A stretch of 64,000 bases of DNA from Sipunculus nudus (Eukaryota; Annelida; Sipuncula; Golfingiida; Sipunculidae), in NCBI GenBank assembly GCA_026874595.1, contig CM049316.1, positions 38,511,195 to 38,575,194 of the forward strand, written 5' to 3'. Below are positions 30,651 to 43,985 of this stretch, in pieces. The notes beneath the pieces were generated by a model. The model was given only the letters and a program-made list of their open reading frames with translations, searched no databases and was not told the origin of the DNA. Each line of letters starts with the position of its first letter. Position 1 is the stretch's first letter. The position numbers and the translations under genes are program-made.

Positions 30651-32180
30651 TAAACAGCAAGTACTAAATAAACGAAATTGTTTTTGGTAAGACTTTGCAC
30701 ATGCAATCTGCTCGTTTTTAATTCCAACGTGTCACTGTGATCTTTCCATAAGAAAGGCGACATAATGCATTATATAATCATAGATAAACATTTTCTTTGA
30801 TGTAAAGGAGTTTTACATGATTAAGGAATCACATAAAAAATTACTATAATATACCATCGTAAAAGTCACATAGACAGCGCCATAAATTTTAAGTCCATGT
30901 TTTCAAAAAAAAGTTGTATTATTCATTCATTTGTTTTCCATTCATTGTTTGGAAGAATTAATCCAGGTACGCTAGGCCACTTCAAGGTCTTCATTAAGAT
31001 TACAACCTTTGGGAAAATTCAAGGGTATCCTGAGTCAACTATTTTACTCTTCTTTTGTAAACCATAAATGTTTTATATATTCATTTGATTGATCTAAGTT
31101 ATCTTCAGACGCACCATTTACAATAGGTAGTTAATATAAGGGCACATTTAACAACTGCCTTACCAGTTTCCTTTCCCGGTACCATCCAGAGCCATATTTT
31201 AGGCATTATTTAGCTATATACACATGTAATAGCGTTAGTATGTGATGCATCACACCATCAAAGGTTCTAAACAGACTGCTCGACCCAGACATCTCCCATT
31301 TATTTGGAACCTAGAAATTGCACAGACCAGTGTACCAAGGCAGATAAAACACCCTCTGTCCAAATATCATAGTATTTAACCATTGTAATACCAAAAAAAA
31401 ATGTATGGAAAAGGCATACATCTGTTTAATGTTCATTTCGGTCTCTGTACATATAACATCACATGATAGGATTTACAATGTATAAAGCCAAAAAAATAAA
31501 TAAATAAATAAAAGGTATGGTTCTCAGGAACCTTCCGCATTAATTTGAAACCCACCCATCATTTTTTTTATTAATATTTATTTTCAATAAAACATACCAA
31601 TATTGAGCTCCAGCCTCTCGGTCATATCTTTCAAAAAAAGATACAATTTGAAAAAAAAAATCCCTTTGTTTTGTGGTACTTTTAATTGTTTAGCAAACAA
31701 ATCTGTTAATAACCTGCTTTTCCCATTATGTGATATTTTTATCGAAACATACAAAAAAGATAAACGGTATAAAAAATCGCCCGCCCGCATCGATATATGA
31801 AAAAAAGTGCCTCAGAACCAAATTTTATTTTTGGCCTTATGCTGTGAGCGTAGCTCATCAAAACCTTACTCCTTGTACATATATGTTCATGGACTAGTAC
31901 TGTTTAATGCTGACAGGGGTCCCTGTGTGTGTCAAACCATCACAAGGTAGAAGTTGTAATGTATGAATTGTGTGTAGTTGCCAGCAGATCTTCATATCTT
32001 TTAGTGGTTGGTCCTTTGACCAGTTATGACACACTGACATAATGTGTATGTCACAACTTCACAAGGTAGAATTATTAATGTATAACGCTGTGTGAGTTAT
32101 TCGTCACAACCATACAGCTTTTACACATATGGTCCATTGATTCGTTTTGTTTAAACTCATATCGATCTCTCTGTGTATTA
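30651..32180. repeat. Duplicated spacer, partner at 15.29-16.96 kb
   Basis: Direct match to the first block; it ends near CTCTCTGTGTATTAAAT, where the two blocks part. It is non-coding. Confidence 0.8.
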
Positions 32181-32870
32181 AATATGTTGGGTGCTTGCCA
32201 AAATGATCCAAATACCTTCAAATACTTATCCAAAAACCCCTAGCAAACTAGCAATCTTTCAACTGTATAATGTATATGTACCTGTACCTATTGTTACGAG
32301 CTATTACCAGAGAAGCCAGCAGCGCTGATAAAAATGCGATGTTAATTTTAATTTTATGAAAAAACAAGGTCTTAGTGACAAAGTTTCAGAAAAAAATGGT
32401 GTTACCTTCCTGTAGAGCAATACTCTTATAAAATAAAACAATGGCTCTGGTTTAGAATAATATAAGTAGACATACGATTTCAATCCGGTAAATTTATGTG
32501 TATTGCCAAAACAGGAAAGTGGTGGTAAATTCTGCAAATATAAGTCAAAGACAAAAAGATAATATGTACGACAGAGTCGTATCTGCTTAATTTCCATGAC
32601 AAAATTAATTCCAATGAAATATCGGAGATTTTACGAGCAAATGATACCAAGAGACCATTGTGACTGGACCATGAGTGCAGAGGTGACTCATTTCCCGGTT
32701 TAATGCAAACTGAGCGTTCACAAGGCAATTGAAGCGTTTTGACAATATTTTGAATGCGAATCATTTTATCCACTTTAATTGTTAAAGTATCGTATGAACG
32801 CTGTAGAACGGTTTGAACATAGTTTTCAAGCAGCAATACTTGCTTCGGCATGTTGTTAGATTATTCCACA
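32181..32870. other. Gene-free spacer with two unrecognised minus-strand frames
   Basis: Frames at 32304-32597 (97 aa) and 32480-32851 (123 aa) overlap on the minus strand. The second has part of its text (around 32600-32670) in common with 35100-35170, which suggests a dispersed repeat rather than a gene. No motif is visible. Confidence 0.35.
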
Positions 32871-32879
32871 TGAGAAATG

Positions 32880-33020
32880 CACACCTCATGCATTGGGTCC
32901 TTCACAGCGGAGCGCTTAAACGTTCGGCCTTCTCCGCTGAAGCTAGGGCATAAAGGCCACCCGCGGAAGAGCAAAAAAAAAAAAAAAAAAAAAAGAAGAA
33001 AAGAGGGAGAAAAGAGGCTA
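32880..33020 (+). mobile_element. SINE-like fragment with poly(A)
   Basis: A head similar to the SINE heads elsewhere (GCGCTTAAACGTTCGGCC, TTCTCCGCTGAAGC) ends in a run of about 23 A at 32973-32995, followed by an A/G-rich stretch. This looks like a truncated retroposed SINE. Confidence 0.4.
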
Positions 33021-33169
33021 AAAGGAGGAAGGAAAAGGAAGAAAACAAGTTGTTTACTTATAATAGGTATAGAAATTAAAAGAGGTATAACAACTCCCGT
33101 ATTACTTCATTAGTAAAGGTTATTTTGCAAATGCAAAACCAAACAAAGAGCCGGTGAACACATACGCTG

Positions 33170-33385
33170 TTCCAAGAGTTCCAAGTTGCTCCACGTTTGA
33201 AAGTGGCTTGGTGGCCGGGAGCCAAAAGCCACCAAGCTTGGCCGGGGGCGACCCGGGTTCGATCCCAGGTGCTGCCATGAGAGTGGATTGTCGTTCTCTA
33301 CTCTCTGGGTTCTCTGGCTTCCTTCTCAACTCTCACTACGATCTTCATCTCTATCAGTATCTCCTATTTTCGCCATAAATATCTA
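33170..33385 (+). mobile_element. tRNA-derived SINE
   Basis: An A box (TGGCTTGGTGG) and a B box (GGTTCGATCCC) are about 45 bases apart, as in tRNA genes, followed by GGTGCTGCCA. The sequence lacks the pairing 5' acceptor arm, so it is not a working tRNA. The minus-strand frame over it with APGIEPGSPP is a familiar artefact of the SINE's tRNA head. Confidence 0.7.
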
Positions 33386-35455
33386 ACTGTATACATAATC
33401 AATTTGTTAAACTTTGTCATTGCTGAGGGAGCCAGTGTGGTTAGGAATTTATGGAGACCTGTGACTGACTCGAGCGCCGAATTAACACTCAGCCAGTCAT
33501 GCGTTGCTGCTAGGAGCCCGTTGAATGCACAATACGTTTTCAACCGATTTGGTCAAAACGATTTGCCCAAAATGTTTTGAAAACTTTTTTTGTGTTCAAG
33601 GGATGTTTTACTGGTCATTATCAGCACTTTGTTATATGAAGATATAATGGAAAGTCCCTACTGCAAGATCCAATGTTACTTGCGAAATCAGATAAGAACA
33701 TTCCACCTCGGTTTGAAACTCGACTCGTGTGGCTGCTGGCGCTAGGACACTGCCAGGACTCACTGCCGAGGGGCTGAGTAGTGCCACCGTGTGATTGTGT
33801 GAGGAACTAGGGTACTGCTCCTCTTATCTAGTTGATTACAGCGAGACTACCGCGAGACTGCGTCGGAATTCTTGACAACTGATGATATCGTTGATTTTAT
33901 TGCTAATTTCTATGAACAGCTACTCTTAGACGCTGGGCTTTAAGAATCAGTTAACAGATAATGAAATGGTATAAGAAAATTGATAAGAAAATATGTATGA
34001 CATGTAATAAATTTTGTTAAAGAATTCCAAATTTATATAATAAATGGAAAATAATGAAAGGAAAATAAATGTCCTTGTTCTTAAACACGGACTGACAACA
34101 AGTACTTACATATTGAGTACGCCTAAGCGCACTGTTTTAGTTATGTTGACATAATTTGTTCAAATAAAATGGCAAAATGTCAGCGTTAATTGTTAACTAG
34201 CAATATGAACCTGACTTCTAGTCGGCGAACGATAGTAAAGGAAACCATGTACACGACCCCCGTTTTCACTGACCTCGGGGCCTCAAGTGCCATTTCTAGT
34301 TTGTTAGACAAGATACTTGCTTTTTCAAACAGCAATCGCACCCGAATGGCATTCCCTTTAAGAAAAAATAAAAAAAATATGAATGCCTGTATCTCCGTTG
34401 CCACTCATATCTCAGTCATGCGTCTCGCCCAGTACGCCTTACTGGGATGTGATCATCCGAAGATGCTATTATGCGCATTAATGTGTTTTTTAATTACTCA
34501 ATCCGCAGAATATGAAATATTGAATTCTGATAATTCTATGTTAACAGTATGTTAAATCCAAGGAGTGTTACTCAAACGAGCGCATACCTCATTAGGCCGT
34601 TCAATTCGCCGTCGAGGCTTAATTACAATATAGTTATCAAATTACCTGGGGAGCGGAGTACTACATTAGCCGCCCAGCCAATGACCTGGATAAGAGAATG
34701 CACCTTTATAAAGTTTAGGGAAAGCTAAGGATTTTGATATCCGAATTCTTACTCCTTTCCATTATAAATCCTTGGTTATATCATGGAGTTCTAATTGTAT
34801 TTCCATGGTAATATGAACGTACATTTCACAGAAAACAAATCTCTTTGGTGTACTTCTACTTGTTATTAGCGCAAATAGCTCTCATAGTATTATATTGGTG
34901 ACCCAGTTTTAGGACAAAACTCAGTCATAGTGACCCAGTTGTGTTAACTTCTTTTTGTTTTATACTTACATTAAAAAAATTACCTGGTAGTCAAAGATAT
35001 CCCTTAAATAGCATTTCAGTAAAATTAGCCACTGGTCAAGCAAAAACGTGCTAAAAATATTCACTAATATAGGTCAAGCCGTTACTTTTCTGTAAATTAG
35101 AACAAATCGAAATGAAACTTCGAGAGCGCTAGAGAGCAAATGATGCCACGAGATAATTGCGAATTGACTTTGAGATAGACGCAGAACGAAGACATGGCTG
35201 AAGGGGAGGTACTGAGATGGTTTTGTTGGGGGAGGTACTAAGATGGTTTTGCTGGAGAACGTTTTTTTTTTATAAAGCAAAACGGAACTGATATTGTGAA
35301 TGAATAGGCTTCTGATTAAGTCTCTTTCAGATTGTATCGTAAACAATTTTGGCGAGGTTCGGAAGTTGGGGAGTGTCCCATAGGACAAAGGGGGACCAAA
35401 AGGAGTCCGCTATGCCTTTTGAAGTGTTAGTTAATAATTAAATCAATAAATAGCG
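33386..35455. other. Gene-free spacer
   Basis: A 121-residue + frame (34190-34555) and a 104-residue minus frame (35074-35388) have no recognisable domain. Text at 35215-35330 (GGTACTAAGATGGTTTTGCT, AAAGCAAAACGGAACTGATA) recurs at 53370-53490, so at least that part is a dispersed repeat. Confidence 0.4.
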
Positions 35456-35457
35456 TT

Positions 35458-35464
35458 ATTATAC

Positions 35465-35496
<32 letters not shown>

Positions 35497-35550
35497 ATTG
35501 ACATGCATGTTTATATATATGTATGTGTATATAGGTAAATGTAAATAAAT

Positions 35551-35597
<47 letters not shown>

Positions 35598-35900
35598 GTG
35601 TGTGCACATATGTGTGTATATATATATATACATAAATATGTGTGTATATATGTATTTATACACATATATTCATATATATTTATATATATATGTGTGTTTG
35701 TATACACATATCTTTATATATATATGAGTATAAATATATCTATATATCTATATATATATATATATTTATCGGTTTATCTATATCTCATTATCTATATGTT
35801 TATATATCTATATATTGATATCTATATTTTATATATATTCATATCTATGATATAAATATTTATATATACACGCATATATACATGAAAATACCTGATAAAA
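35458..35900. repeat. Large TA/TG microsatellite cluster
   Basis: About 440 bases of almost pure TA, TG and TATC-type repeats. Ile/Tyr-rich open frames on both strands come from it. Confidence 0.95.
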
Positions 35901-37625
35901 ACATACATAGATATGTCATATATGCATATGTTTACATTATGCACACACATACATCTGCAACAATGTTTTCAATGCTTGGGTTAATTGTTTGTGTATATTC
36001 AGCTTTGTTTATTTGTCATAACACTTTGTAAACCTTTCCACAAAATGGGTTTCATAATGAAAATAATCATTTTTTGCAGAGAAAAAAAGATTATAAATAT
36101 CAGATAATAAAATGATTATAAAGTGTACAAACATTCCTTTTTTGTGAGCTGTTTTTGTCTCTATTAATTTTGAACTGTTGTACAATTAAGTGGCGTAATA
36201 TAAAAAACTACACAATTCCAGTTCTAATACAATATGGGCATTATTATTCCGTTGCAGTTAATTAAATCTATTAGCTTTTCTGCAGTTCCTGGATTAATTT
36301 ATGTGCTAAAACGGGTTGTCAAAATGCCTCTGTCACAGAAAGAATGTATGCCACATGGGGCGCTTCATGTATTTGTTCACAAATGCAAAGTCATCTAGTT
36401 ATTATTATTTTTATTATCATTACATTATTATTATAATTATTTTATGATTATTTATCATTGTATAATGATTATTACTGCCCAGGCTCCCAAAAAGTATATT
36501 CACATGGAGTTAATATTAGATAGCGAACTAAAACAACGCTCTAATGTGTCCCACAGACGTATTGTTATTATCTCTAGTACGTCAAATTAAGGCTTCCTAC
36601 AGTCCTATTTATGAGATCCGAACCAAAGGCATTCTACAGATGAAAGTCTCGTCATCCGTGCCTCATCCATGCGAATGCTAGGGTTCAAATTATCAGTTCT
36701 CTTTAGTTATCGCTTAATTTGAAATATGTTTGGAGCAACTTCAAATCGTGTCGCATTAAAAACCTTTGTCTTTATATTGCCAAGCTTAAGCTAAGTCAGA
36801 CCGGAACATTAACTGTAACTGTATCCTTGAAAGATTGTGTCCTCAAACTGTGCAGCACTCTCAAGGAGTATGACCCCGCTGAGTAGGGTTTCTGGGCTTC
36901 GAAATGTACGGCCCACAATGAACCAGGCTACTGAAGAGACCTGCGTTGTTAGTATAAATGTAATGAATAGGGTTGTGTAGTCGAATAAACACGTTGGATA
37001 AGAACTGTTTTGCAAGGACTCCATGGTTAATTCTGTAAGTTATATTCTGTTAGCATGCGCCAGTGAAATGTACACAGAAGGTGTTTCCTAAAAATGTAAC
37101 ACATTTTTATCGTAAAGTTTGACAGTTCAGACAAGTAGTTCAGACAAGACCGCCCCACAGTGTCCAATTGGATGAGGTTCGATTTGAATATAAACGGCCT
37201 CTGGCGGAAGGGTGAATGTGTCCTGCTAGCTGGTGGCCGGTTGATTGTTATAGCTTAGATAACCCTCAATATGTTGAGCCAGAATTATAAGGCATTCAAG
37301 ATAACAATGATAGGTAGATTCTTATAAAGGAACCTGCCGTGCATTTCAGTAATTCCCAAAACACATATGGACCGAGGAATTGTATCCGCTTTGCACAAGC
37401 ACGCCAACTGTTATACCCAACAAAAATGTTAGCCAGTACGCTCCACTATACATAGATTGCAGCAGTGTGTTTGTAAACAGATGGCACTTTTTTATGTTCG
37501 AGGCTGATCATTCAGTTTCAGGATGAACCGTTTATTCTGTATGCAGTTAAACAATGCATTTCGTAAACCATTACATCTTGCATTATACATATAATTTTAT
37601 CAAATAAAAGGGGTCTTCAGATTCG
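35901..37625. other. Gene-free spacer
   Basis: A hydrophobic 71-residue minus-strand frame at 36809-37024 is the only notable one; there is no supporting signal. ATT-rich trinucleotide text lies around 36398-36470. Confidence 0.45.
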
Positions 37626-37629
37626 AGTG

Positions 37630-37780
37630 ATAAAACGGTCGGCACTCTCCCCTAAATTGCGACCCTGTTCGATCGGTTGCCTGGCTGTGTATGGGCGTTT
37701 TCTCCGATGGTTTTCTCCGGGTCTTGCGGTTTCCTCCATCCCTACGAAATATCTAACGCTACCACCCGAGCCATGTAAAT
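37630..37780 (+). mobile_element. tRNA-derived SINE with conserved central domain
   Basis: A degenerate B box (CTGTTCGATCGG) precedes GGTTTTCTCCGGGT and CGGTTTCCTCCATCC. The latter pair is a conserved SINE core also present in the SINE at 3165-3405. It resembles the MetaSINE-type core of invertebrate SINEs; this name is from memory and unverified. Confidence 0.6.
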
Positions 37781-37859
37781 AGAGTGCCTATACTTTACTA
37801 ATGATACCTATAGTTTTACTATCCATGTAAAATAAACAAAGCATATTTATTATCGATTT

Positions 37860-39228
37860 CTCTGTTTACAATGCTTCTACCGGTTGATGCGGAGGCTTAT
37901 ATATGGGGCACTGAATTCATTTCTATAACAATACTTTTGTAGAAATGAATTTTTGGTGGACTTTATAGGTCCGAACAGGGCAAAACCCTCGATCGCACCC
38001 CCCCCCCCCCCCTTTGCGACCATGTTTGCGCTAGATCCAAAATATTTTTCAGTTACAAAAACTCACCTTTGGACCTTTGGTGATATTTACAGATGACAGA
38101 ATTGCCCCGACATTAATTTTTATTTTATTTTGACTTAAATTCCACGGTCGAACACTTAATATATAGCGTGCTGACATCATCGACCAGTTCTGCATGGTCA
38201 CCGCTGATTAAAAAAAAAAACAAGGGACCCATGGGTCACGGCGCTCAGCTGATCGTGATTGGACTATAAATGTTTCTCCACTGTGATACTATATCAAGTT
38301 GATAAAGCTTATGAATATCATGAACATGTTGGGCTATTATAAAGGAATGTAATGTAATATGTGAGTAAATGATAAATGAAATTACCTGACTGATGGATTA
38401 ATAGAGTCAAATATAGTGGTTTATTTTTTATTTATTTAGGAGGGGTTGAAAATTGTGATATATTTGAGCAAATATGAATGCAATGACAGCAGTCATAAAC
38501 AGTAGTAGTATGATGATAAGGCTATTTGTTGAAGGATTTAAAGTGTATGGTAGTCTGCAAGCTTTCAATTTGACAGATATGATGTTATGATTAACTATGC
38601 TGATGAAGTGATTTATGAATTTGTGACTGTATGACACAATATCTCTTTAGTCTTGACAAGGTACATTATTGTGATGCCCACTATGTCTACATATTACACA
38701 ATATTGACATAATTTCTGGCATGTACATAGGTACCTATGGACGAATAGTTATACAAAATATTAAAGTATGAATATATCTGATTCATCTTGTTCTTGCTTA
38801 CTGAGGCTGACTTTGGGATGGGGTTCGGAGAAGGGAAAAGTGAGGGCAGTACGAAGGTGGATGTAGAAATATTCTATTGTAATGTTTTTCATTTATATAA
38901 GAATATGAAAAGCTAAGAGGAAAGGGGCCCTCCTACTTGGTTATAGTAAAGTTCTAAATATATGATTGCAAACTAATACTCTGACAAGACTGTCATAAAG
39001 AAAAACAGTAAAAGTTTTGAGATACTGTGATGCATATGAAAATTTACAGATGGACAGGCAAGTGGACAGAATGAACTGATACCTTTATTTCACTTTCAAG
39101 GGAATAATGCATTTAAGTTTATATATAATCCCTTTTTTTAAGCATATCCACTTTTTCCATTAAGAAGTTTTTATCTGAATCATTTTTTTACTAACAGGTT
39201 TTATAAATTTTTAATAAAAAAACCTGAA
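37860..39228. other. Gene-free spacer
   Basis: A C tract of about 16 lies near 37998. ACAAGGGACCCATGGGTCAC at 38220-38239 is the complement of the terminus of the repeat at 58994-59505. No gene. Confidence 0.5.
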
Positions 39229-39231
39229 AAT

Positions 39232-39370
39232 ATAAGTTAAAATATTAGAATTGTTGCAAAAGTTGCAATCATTATATATACAGAGTAAAAAACTGAAACT
39301 ATAAGTTAAAATATTAGAATTGTTGCAAAAGTTGCAATCATCATATATCCAGAGGGTAGCTCATATTGGG
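39232..39370 (+). repeat. 69-bp tandem duplication
   Basis: ATAAGTTAAAATATTAGAAT begins at 39232 and 39301, followed by GTTGCAAAAGTTGCAATCAT in both. Only about three bases differ. Confidence 0.9.
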
Positions 39371-40083
39371 TCATATTATGCATACACATATATTTTATTA
39401 TTTTTAAATCATAAATGTTTAAACTGAATTTAAAAGAAATAATGCCACAACATGGCATCTACAAGAATATTCCTTGAATCATTATTAAAAAGTTTTGCAC
39501 ATTGGAGTTTTCAGTACATGCTTAATTTTATTCACCAAAATAAAATAAAAGATTCAGTAAATTTGATAAAATAAAACATCTTTTCAAATAAAGTATACAC
39601 ACTGTTGGTTGATTGAGGGACAAACAATATCATTGTGCTAATTACTATCCCAGTTTTAATTTATTACTGGAATTAATAGTCAATTTCACACCTGGTGAAG
39701 TTTTTACTCTTCTGAAGTAAGAAATTACTTATCTCATGAACATCCACACTTTCATAGCAATACACCACTTTGTGGACACAATTAAATGTACACTTTAATC
39801 ATTGTAACCCTGGTGGTACAATACAAAATCTAAAATGTAGCATAGCCTAGAATAAGAATGAATCAAATACAGAAAATAATAACATTTATCTAGTTTATGC
39901 ACCATCGGGGGGGGGGGGTGCAGGGCAGAGGGGAAGCCTGCTGGTAGTGGCCAAGCTGACCCAAGGCAAGCTGCCATGGGTGGGTTACATTATGCAAGTG
40001 AAGGCTGTACTACTAGGTGGGCAAGATGTAAACAACACTTGACATGGTGTATGAAAACATGAATGAAAGCTTTTTTTTTTCAA
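39371..40083. other. Gene-free spacer with G tract
   Basis: A run of 11 G lies at about 39908-39918. Frame 39795-39977 has no motif. Confidence 0.5.
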
Positions 40084-41140
40084 TCAATTTCTTTGAAATT
40101 TCATATTTCAAAAAATTAAATCCTTATGTATATATGATGTGAAAATTAAAACAACAGTGCCAAAGTTGGACAAAATTTAAGGTATTGATTTTTTATTTAT
40201 GCTAATAACTTTTTGGGTAAACAATTGAATCTTGATTAAATATTCCTGAAAAAAGTATCTAGGTTCAGCAATTCTCATGTTAGGTGAATAAATATATTTA
40301 CTGAGTTTTAAAAAAGATTGCATTATGTTTTGGCCCATAACTTTACTTCAAAATAATACCCAATACTGACCTAATTTTTGGTATGTTCATAGAAAATGTA
40401 TGAAAGAATGTGAAATACTAAATACGATCAAAAACAGATCAGTGATTTTGATATTAGGCAGCCTTGAAGTGTAACAATGGCTTTTTTTTATGGAAAACGG
40501 AGTTTTTTCCTTAATACCTCGAAGGAACGAAGGAAGGAATTTTCGGTATGGTATAGGAGATTTTGGGGACATCTAAAATTATGCCAACAGCCTGGGGAGC
40601 ATAGAGATGTGCATTGAATGACCTACAGTCATCAAAGTGAACTGCTTGACAATGTAAGGGAATACAACAAGAGCCTCCAAAACAATTCAATAACTAGCCT
40701 AATTTTGCAGCTTTTATTTTCAAATTTCAGATTTTAAAATCCTTATGCATACATGCTGTGAAAATTAAATCCACAGTACTTACAGGAAAAAAACGTGCCG
40801 TGGCCAAAGTTGGGCAAAATTTAAGGTACCAATTTTATATTTTTGCCAATATTTAAAAAAATTTAACAGATTTTTATCTAATTTTTGGTATACAATTAAA
40901 TTTTGATTAATTAAAGTTGTATTACTGGAAAAAAGTCCCTACCTTTAAAACTTTTGGTCTTAAGTGACCAAATATCTTCCTGATTTTTTACAAAGTCCAT
41001 TATGTTTGGGCCCATAACTTTTTTAAGTTATATAATACTGACTTAATATCTGGCATGTACATAGGAACTATATAGAGAAATATTTATGGTAAATATGAAG
41101 AAAACCAGATGAGTGGTTTTGTATGTATGTATATATAAAC
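40084..41140 (+). repeat. AGCTCA repeat family R1, two copies in tandem
   Basis: Two copies (about 40084-40590 and 40700-41140) share CAAAATTTAAGGTA, GCCCATAACTTT and GGAGATTTTGGGGACATCTA-type text with 46620-47290 and, inverted, with 55553-56900. They are non-coding. Confidence 0.65.
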
Positions 41141-41428
41141 CATTAAAAAAATAATCTCAAAATTGACCGTTGATTTATAGCTTGCTTTGTATTTGACCAG
41201 GGTTCGGTTTTAATTAACACAGCTGAAGACTTCATAATCGGTGACTATTTATATATAATTGCCATCTTAAATACGTAAATAATAAGTCACCATGGACAAA
41301 AGCAAGATGCGTGGAAAACTTTGTAAAGTGTACAGGTACATGTGAACGCTGGCTTAATATCAGTCACACAATGTTTAGGCAAATCCTTTCAACTCATGTT
41401 AATTAATGCCTGCAGTCTAAAAATGGAT

Positions 41429-41693
41429 CGGTTAAATTCAACCATAAAAATAGTTGAAATCAACCAGTCTTCTCGGTTGTTATGTGTCCAACCAATTAAC
41501 CGGTTGATTTCAACCGATCCCTATTGGTTGATTTTTCACCCAATTTTATTGGTTGAAATCAACCATGTGACTGGTTGAAATCAACCATGTGATTGGCTGA
41601 AATCAACAAACAATAATGGTTGAAAACAACCGATACTGAATCAACCAATTTGATTCAGGTGACCATATTGGTTAAAATCAACCAAGAAAATTT
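41429..41693. repeat. Palindromic GGTTGAAATCAACC tandem cluster
   Basis: About ten copies of TTGGTTGAAATCAACCA or close variants in 265 bases. The unit is a near-perfect palindrome, so each copy and each pair of copies can fold. A 78-residue frame across it is accidental. Confidence 0.85.
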
Positions 41694-42628
41694 GTTAAGA
41701 AGCAACCAACTGAATACCCTTGCAATATGAAATGGTTACAAAATGCAGTTGAATTTATCCACAATTGCCTGAAAACATCTCACATAAAAAAATTTGCATA
41801 AAATGGTGATGCAGTTTGTTCAGATATCATGGTGAAAAAGAATAATATATACCTTTGTACCAAGTAATGTCAAGGAATATTCCTCAGCCAGTCAAATGAA
41901 CAAAATAAAACACAATTTTCACTTTGCATGATACTGCTGTTCCTGTTATTGTAGAAATGTAAGGAAATATCACTTTGTGTGGCAGTACAAGTGCTCTGAT
42001 TACCAGCTTGCATTTATACATCAACCTTTTGTCTGAAACGGTAGACACAAAACAAGGGCATTATATTTATAAAAATAATTGTTTAATAAGTCCAGAAAAA
42101 TAACAATGTAACATGTAATTCAATCATGCATGCAGTACACACCTTGTAACTGCACAACTGGTGACACAAGCCTCCATTTAAAAAAAAATATATATATACA
42201 AGTAAGATATTCTAGAGTCCAATGCTAAAAATTGAATTGCAGGAAATAAAATTCACAATTACTGATTATTTAAATATGGACAGATAGACAGGTAGACAAA
42301 CAGAGTTAATCACTTTATCTCCCTTTCTGCCGAAGCTGGAAAATGATTAACATATGTTTGAAGTACTCTGGAAGTGCAGTGTCATGGATACCTGACTCAT
42401 AAAACGATGAAACAAGATTCTACAGTCAATACTGTTGCCTGATGACTGTCTTCATTCCAAATGCCTGCAAGCATCATGGTGTCTGAGAAACACAGCAACA
42501 CTGAACTCAGTCACTGTTGATCTTCATCAAACATTTAGAAACTGAATTTCTAGACCTGAAAATACATCAAATTTCACATTAATAATAAAAGATGAAAATA
42601 TAATGTGTTGGTGTTAATACTGTTCTAG

Positions 42629-42630
<2 letters not shown>
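41694..42630. other. Gene-free spacer
   Basis: Nothing recognisable. Confidence 0.5.
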
Positions 42631-42694
<64 letters not shown>

Positions 42695-42695
42695 A
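42630..42695. repeat. (TA)n microsatellite
   Basis: About 65 bases of TA with one phase slip. Confidence 0.95.
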
Positions 42696-43249
42696 TTATA
42701 CACAATTTTAATCCAACCCCTTGTAACTGCTTGTGATATAGGCATACTTCATGCACAAGGAAGTACAAGAGGGCAAGACCTAAACAGTGACAAAACATGC
42801 GTTTACATGTTAACAGTTTGTCATGATGACGATAGACTACCTATCGTCAATGGATATTAAATTATTGTGAACAAGGTAGGCCTACATGTATTAATGTACT
42901 CATTATTGATTAAATATGTACTGTAACAGAATTTAGACTTCGTGCATATCTTGCAATTGTACAATAATAGAGAAGATATACAAACAGAATATGGGTCATC
43001 ATAACATGATTTCAGGTAATGAAGGAGATTTGCCAAATTTCCAAAATTTCATAGTGAGAAAGTTCCAAACATATTTGTTTTGCTTATCTGAATTTCAATG
43101 CTGAAACCATGTACTTTCTTAAAGTTCACAGAACATTAGTCATAGTGATTGAACTTCAGGATTCAAAGGAGACCTCCCTTGATATTGAGTATGAATGGCC
43201 TAATAGTTTAACATATGCCCTGTCAGTCTTTCAGGCTGCTCAAAATCAT
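42696..43249. other. Gene-free spacer
   Basis: Nothing recognisable beyond a short inverted pair, GATAGAC and GACGATAG-type text, near 42830. Confidence 0.45.
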
Positions 43250-43985
43250 GTTTTTGGCCCGTAGCTCACAGAATATAGTTCACTATGTCCTACAGTTTTT
43301 GACAAATTGCCATCGACTTTTCATATTATAATAGTTTTAATCTTTGCATTTTGTACATGCAAAATGTCAACAGTGCTGACAGGAAAGCAAATGTGCAATG
43401 GTCAAGGTTGGACAAAATTTAATGGTCTGATTTTACCTTTATGACAAAAACTTAAAAAGATGATAAAAATCTGTTATATGCTTGAACAAAATTAAAAAAA
43501 AAATTGTTATATGCTCAAAATTTTTTTGTATAAAAAATCTGTTATATGCTTGAAAATTTTTTTTATAAAAAAATCTGTTATACGCTTGAAAACGATTCTC
43601 TATCTTCAACATCTATCAAGTAAAGTAAGTCGATATCTTTCCTGATGTTTTCACAAGATACATTTTATTTGGGTCAATAACTGCTACAAATTGTGCAATT
43701 TTGACCCAATTTCTGACACTAAAGTGCAACAATTGGCTTTTACTGAAAAATGGAGGTTTCTCCTTAATTTCTCATAAAAAGTGTAGTCACAGTGACCAAT
43801 ATTCAGGTTTGTTAGAAAATAAGGACATCTTCCTGGATGTCAAATTTTGGATTCATGGGTCCAGCGGTTTTGAAACGTGGCATGTAAACGGAGATCGAGC
43901 TGACAACCGGACCGATTATGGACAAATGACCATAGCTATATCTGACATAACGTATGTACAGGTAGACATCTGAGCTAAAAATGGT
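43250..43985 (+). repeat. AGCTCA repeat family R1, diverged copy
   Basis: Ends with TGGACAAATGACCATAGCTA, ACATAACGTATG and ATCTGAGCTAAAAA, as at 47230-47290. A local repeat of AAAATCTGTTATATGCTTGA occurs three or four times near 43465-43595. Confidence 0.6.

Noticed and set aside
32480-32851. 123-residue minus-strand frame
   Set aside because: Part of it recurs at 35.1 kb as dispersed repeat text; no domain recognised.
33205-33290. Candidate tRNA gene (A and B boxes present)
   Set aside because: No 5' strand to pair with the 3' acceptor end GGTGCTGCCA, and it continues as a SINE body.
33120-33329. Frame containing APGIEPGSPP
   Set aside because: Known type of false protein from the tRNA-like head of a SINE.
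36809-37024. 71-residue hydrophobic minus-strand frame
   Set aside because: No splice borders, domain or conservation that I can see.
42435-42450. Other CTGATGA/TCATCAG-type words as hammerhead cores (also near 5158, 38600 and 55839)
   Set aside because: No GAAA, stem II or closing stem I at the required spacing.
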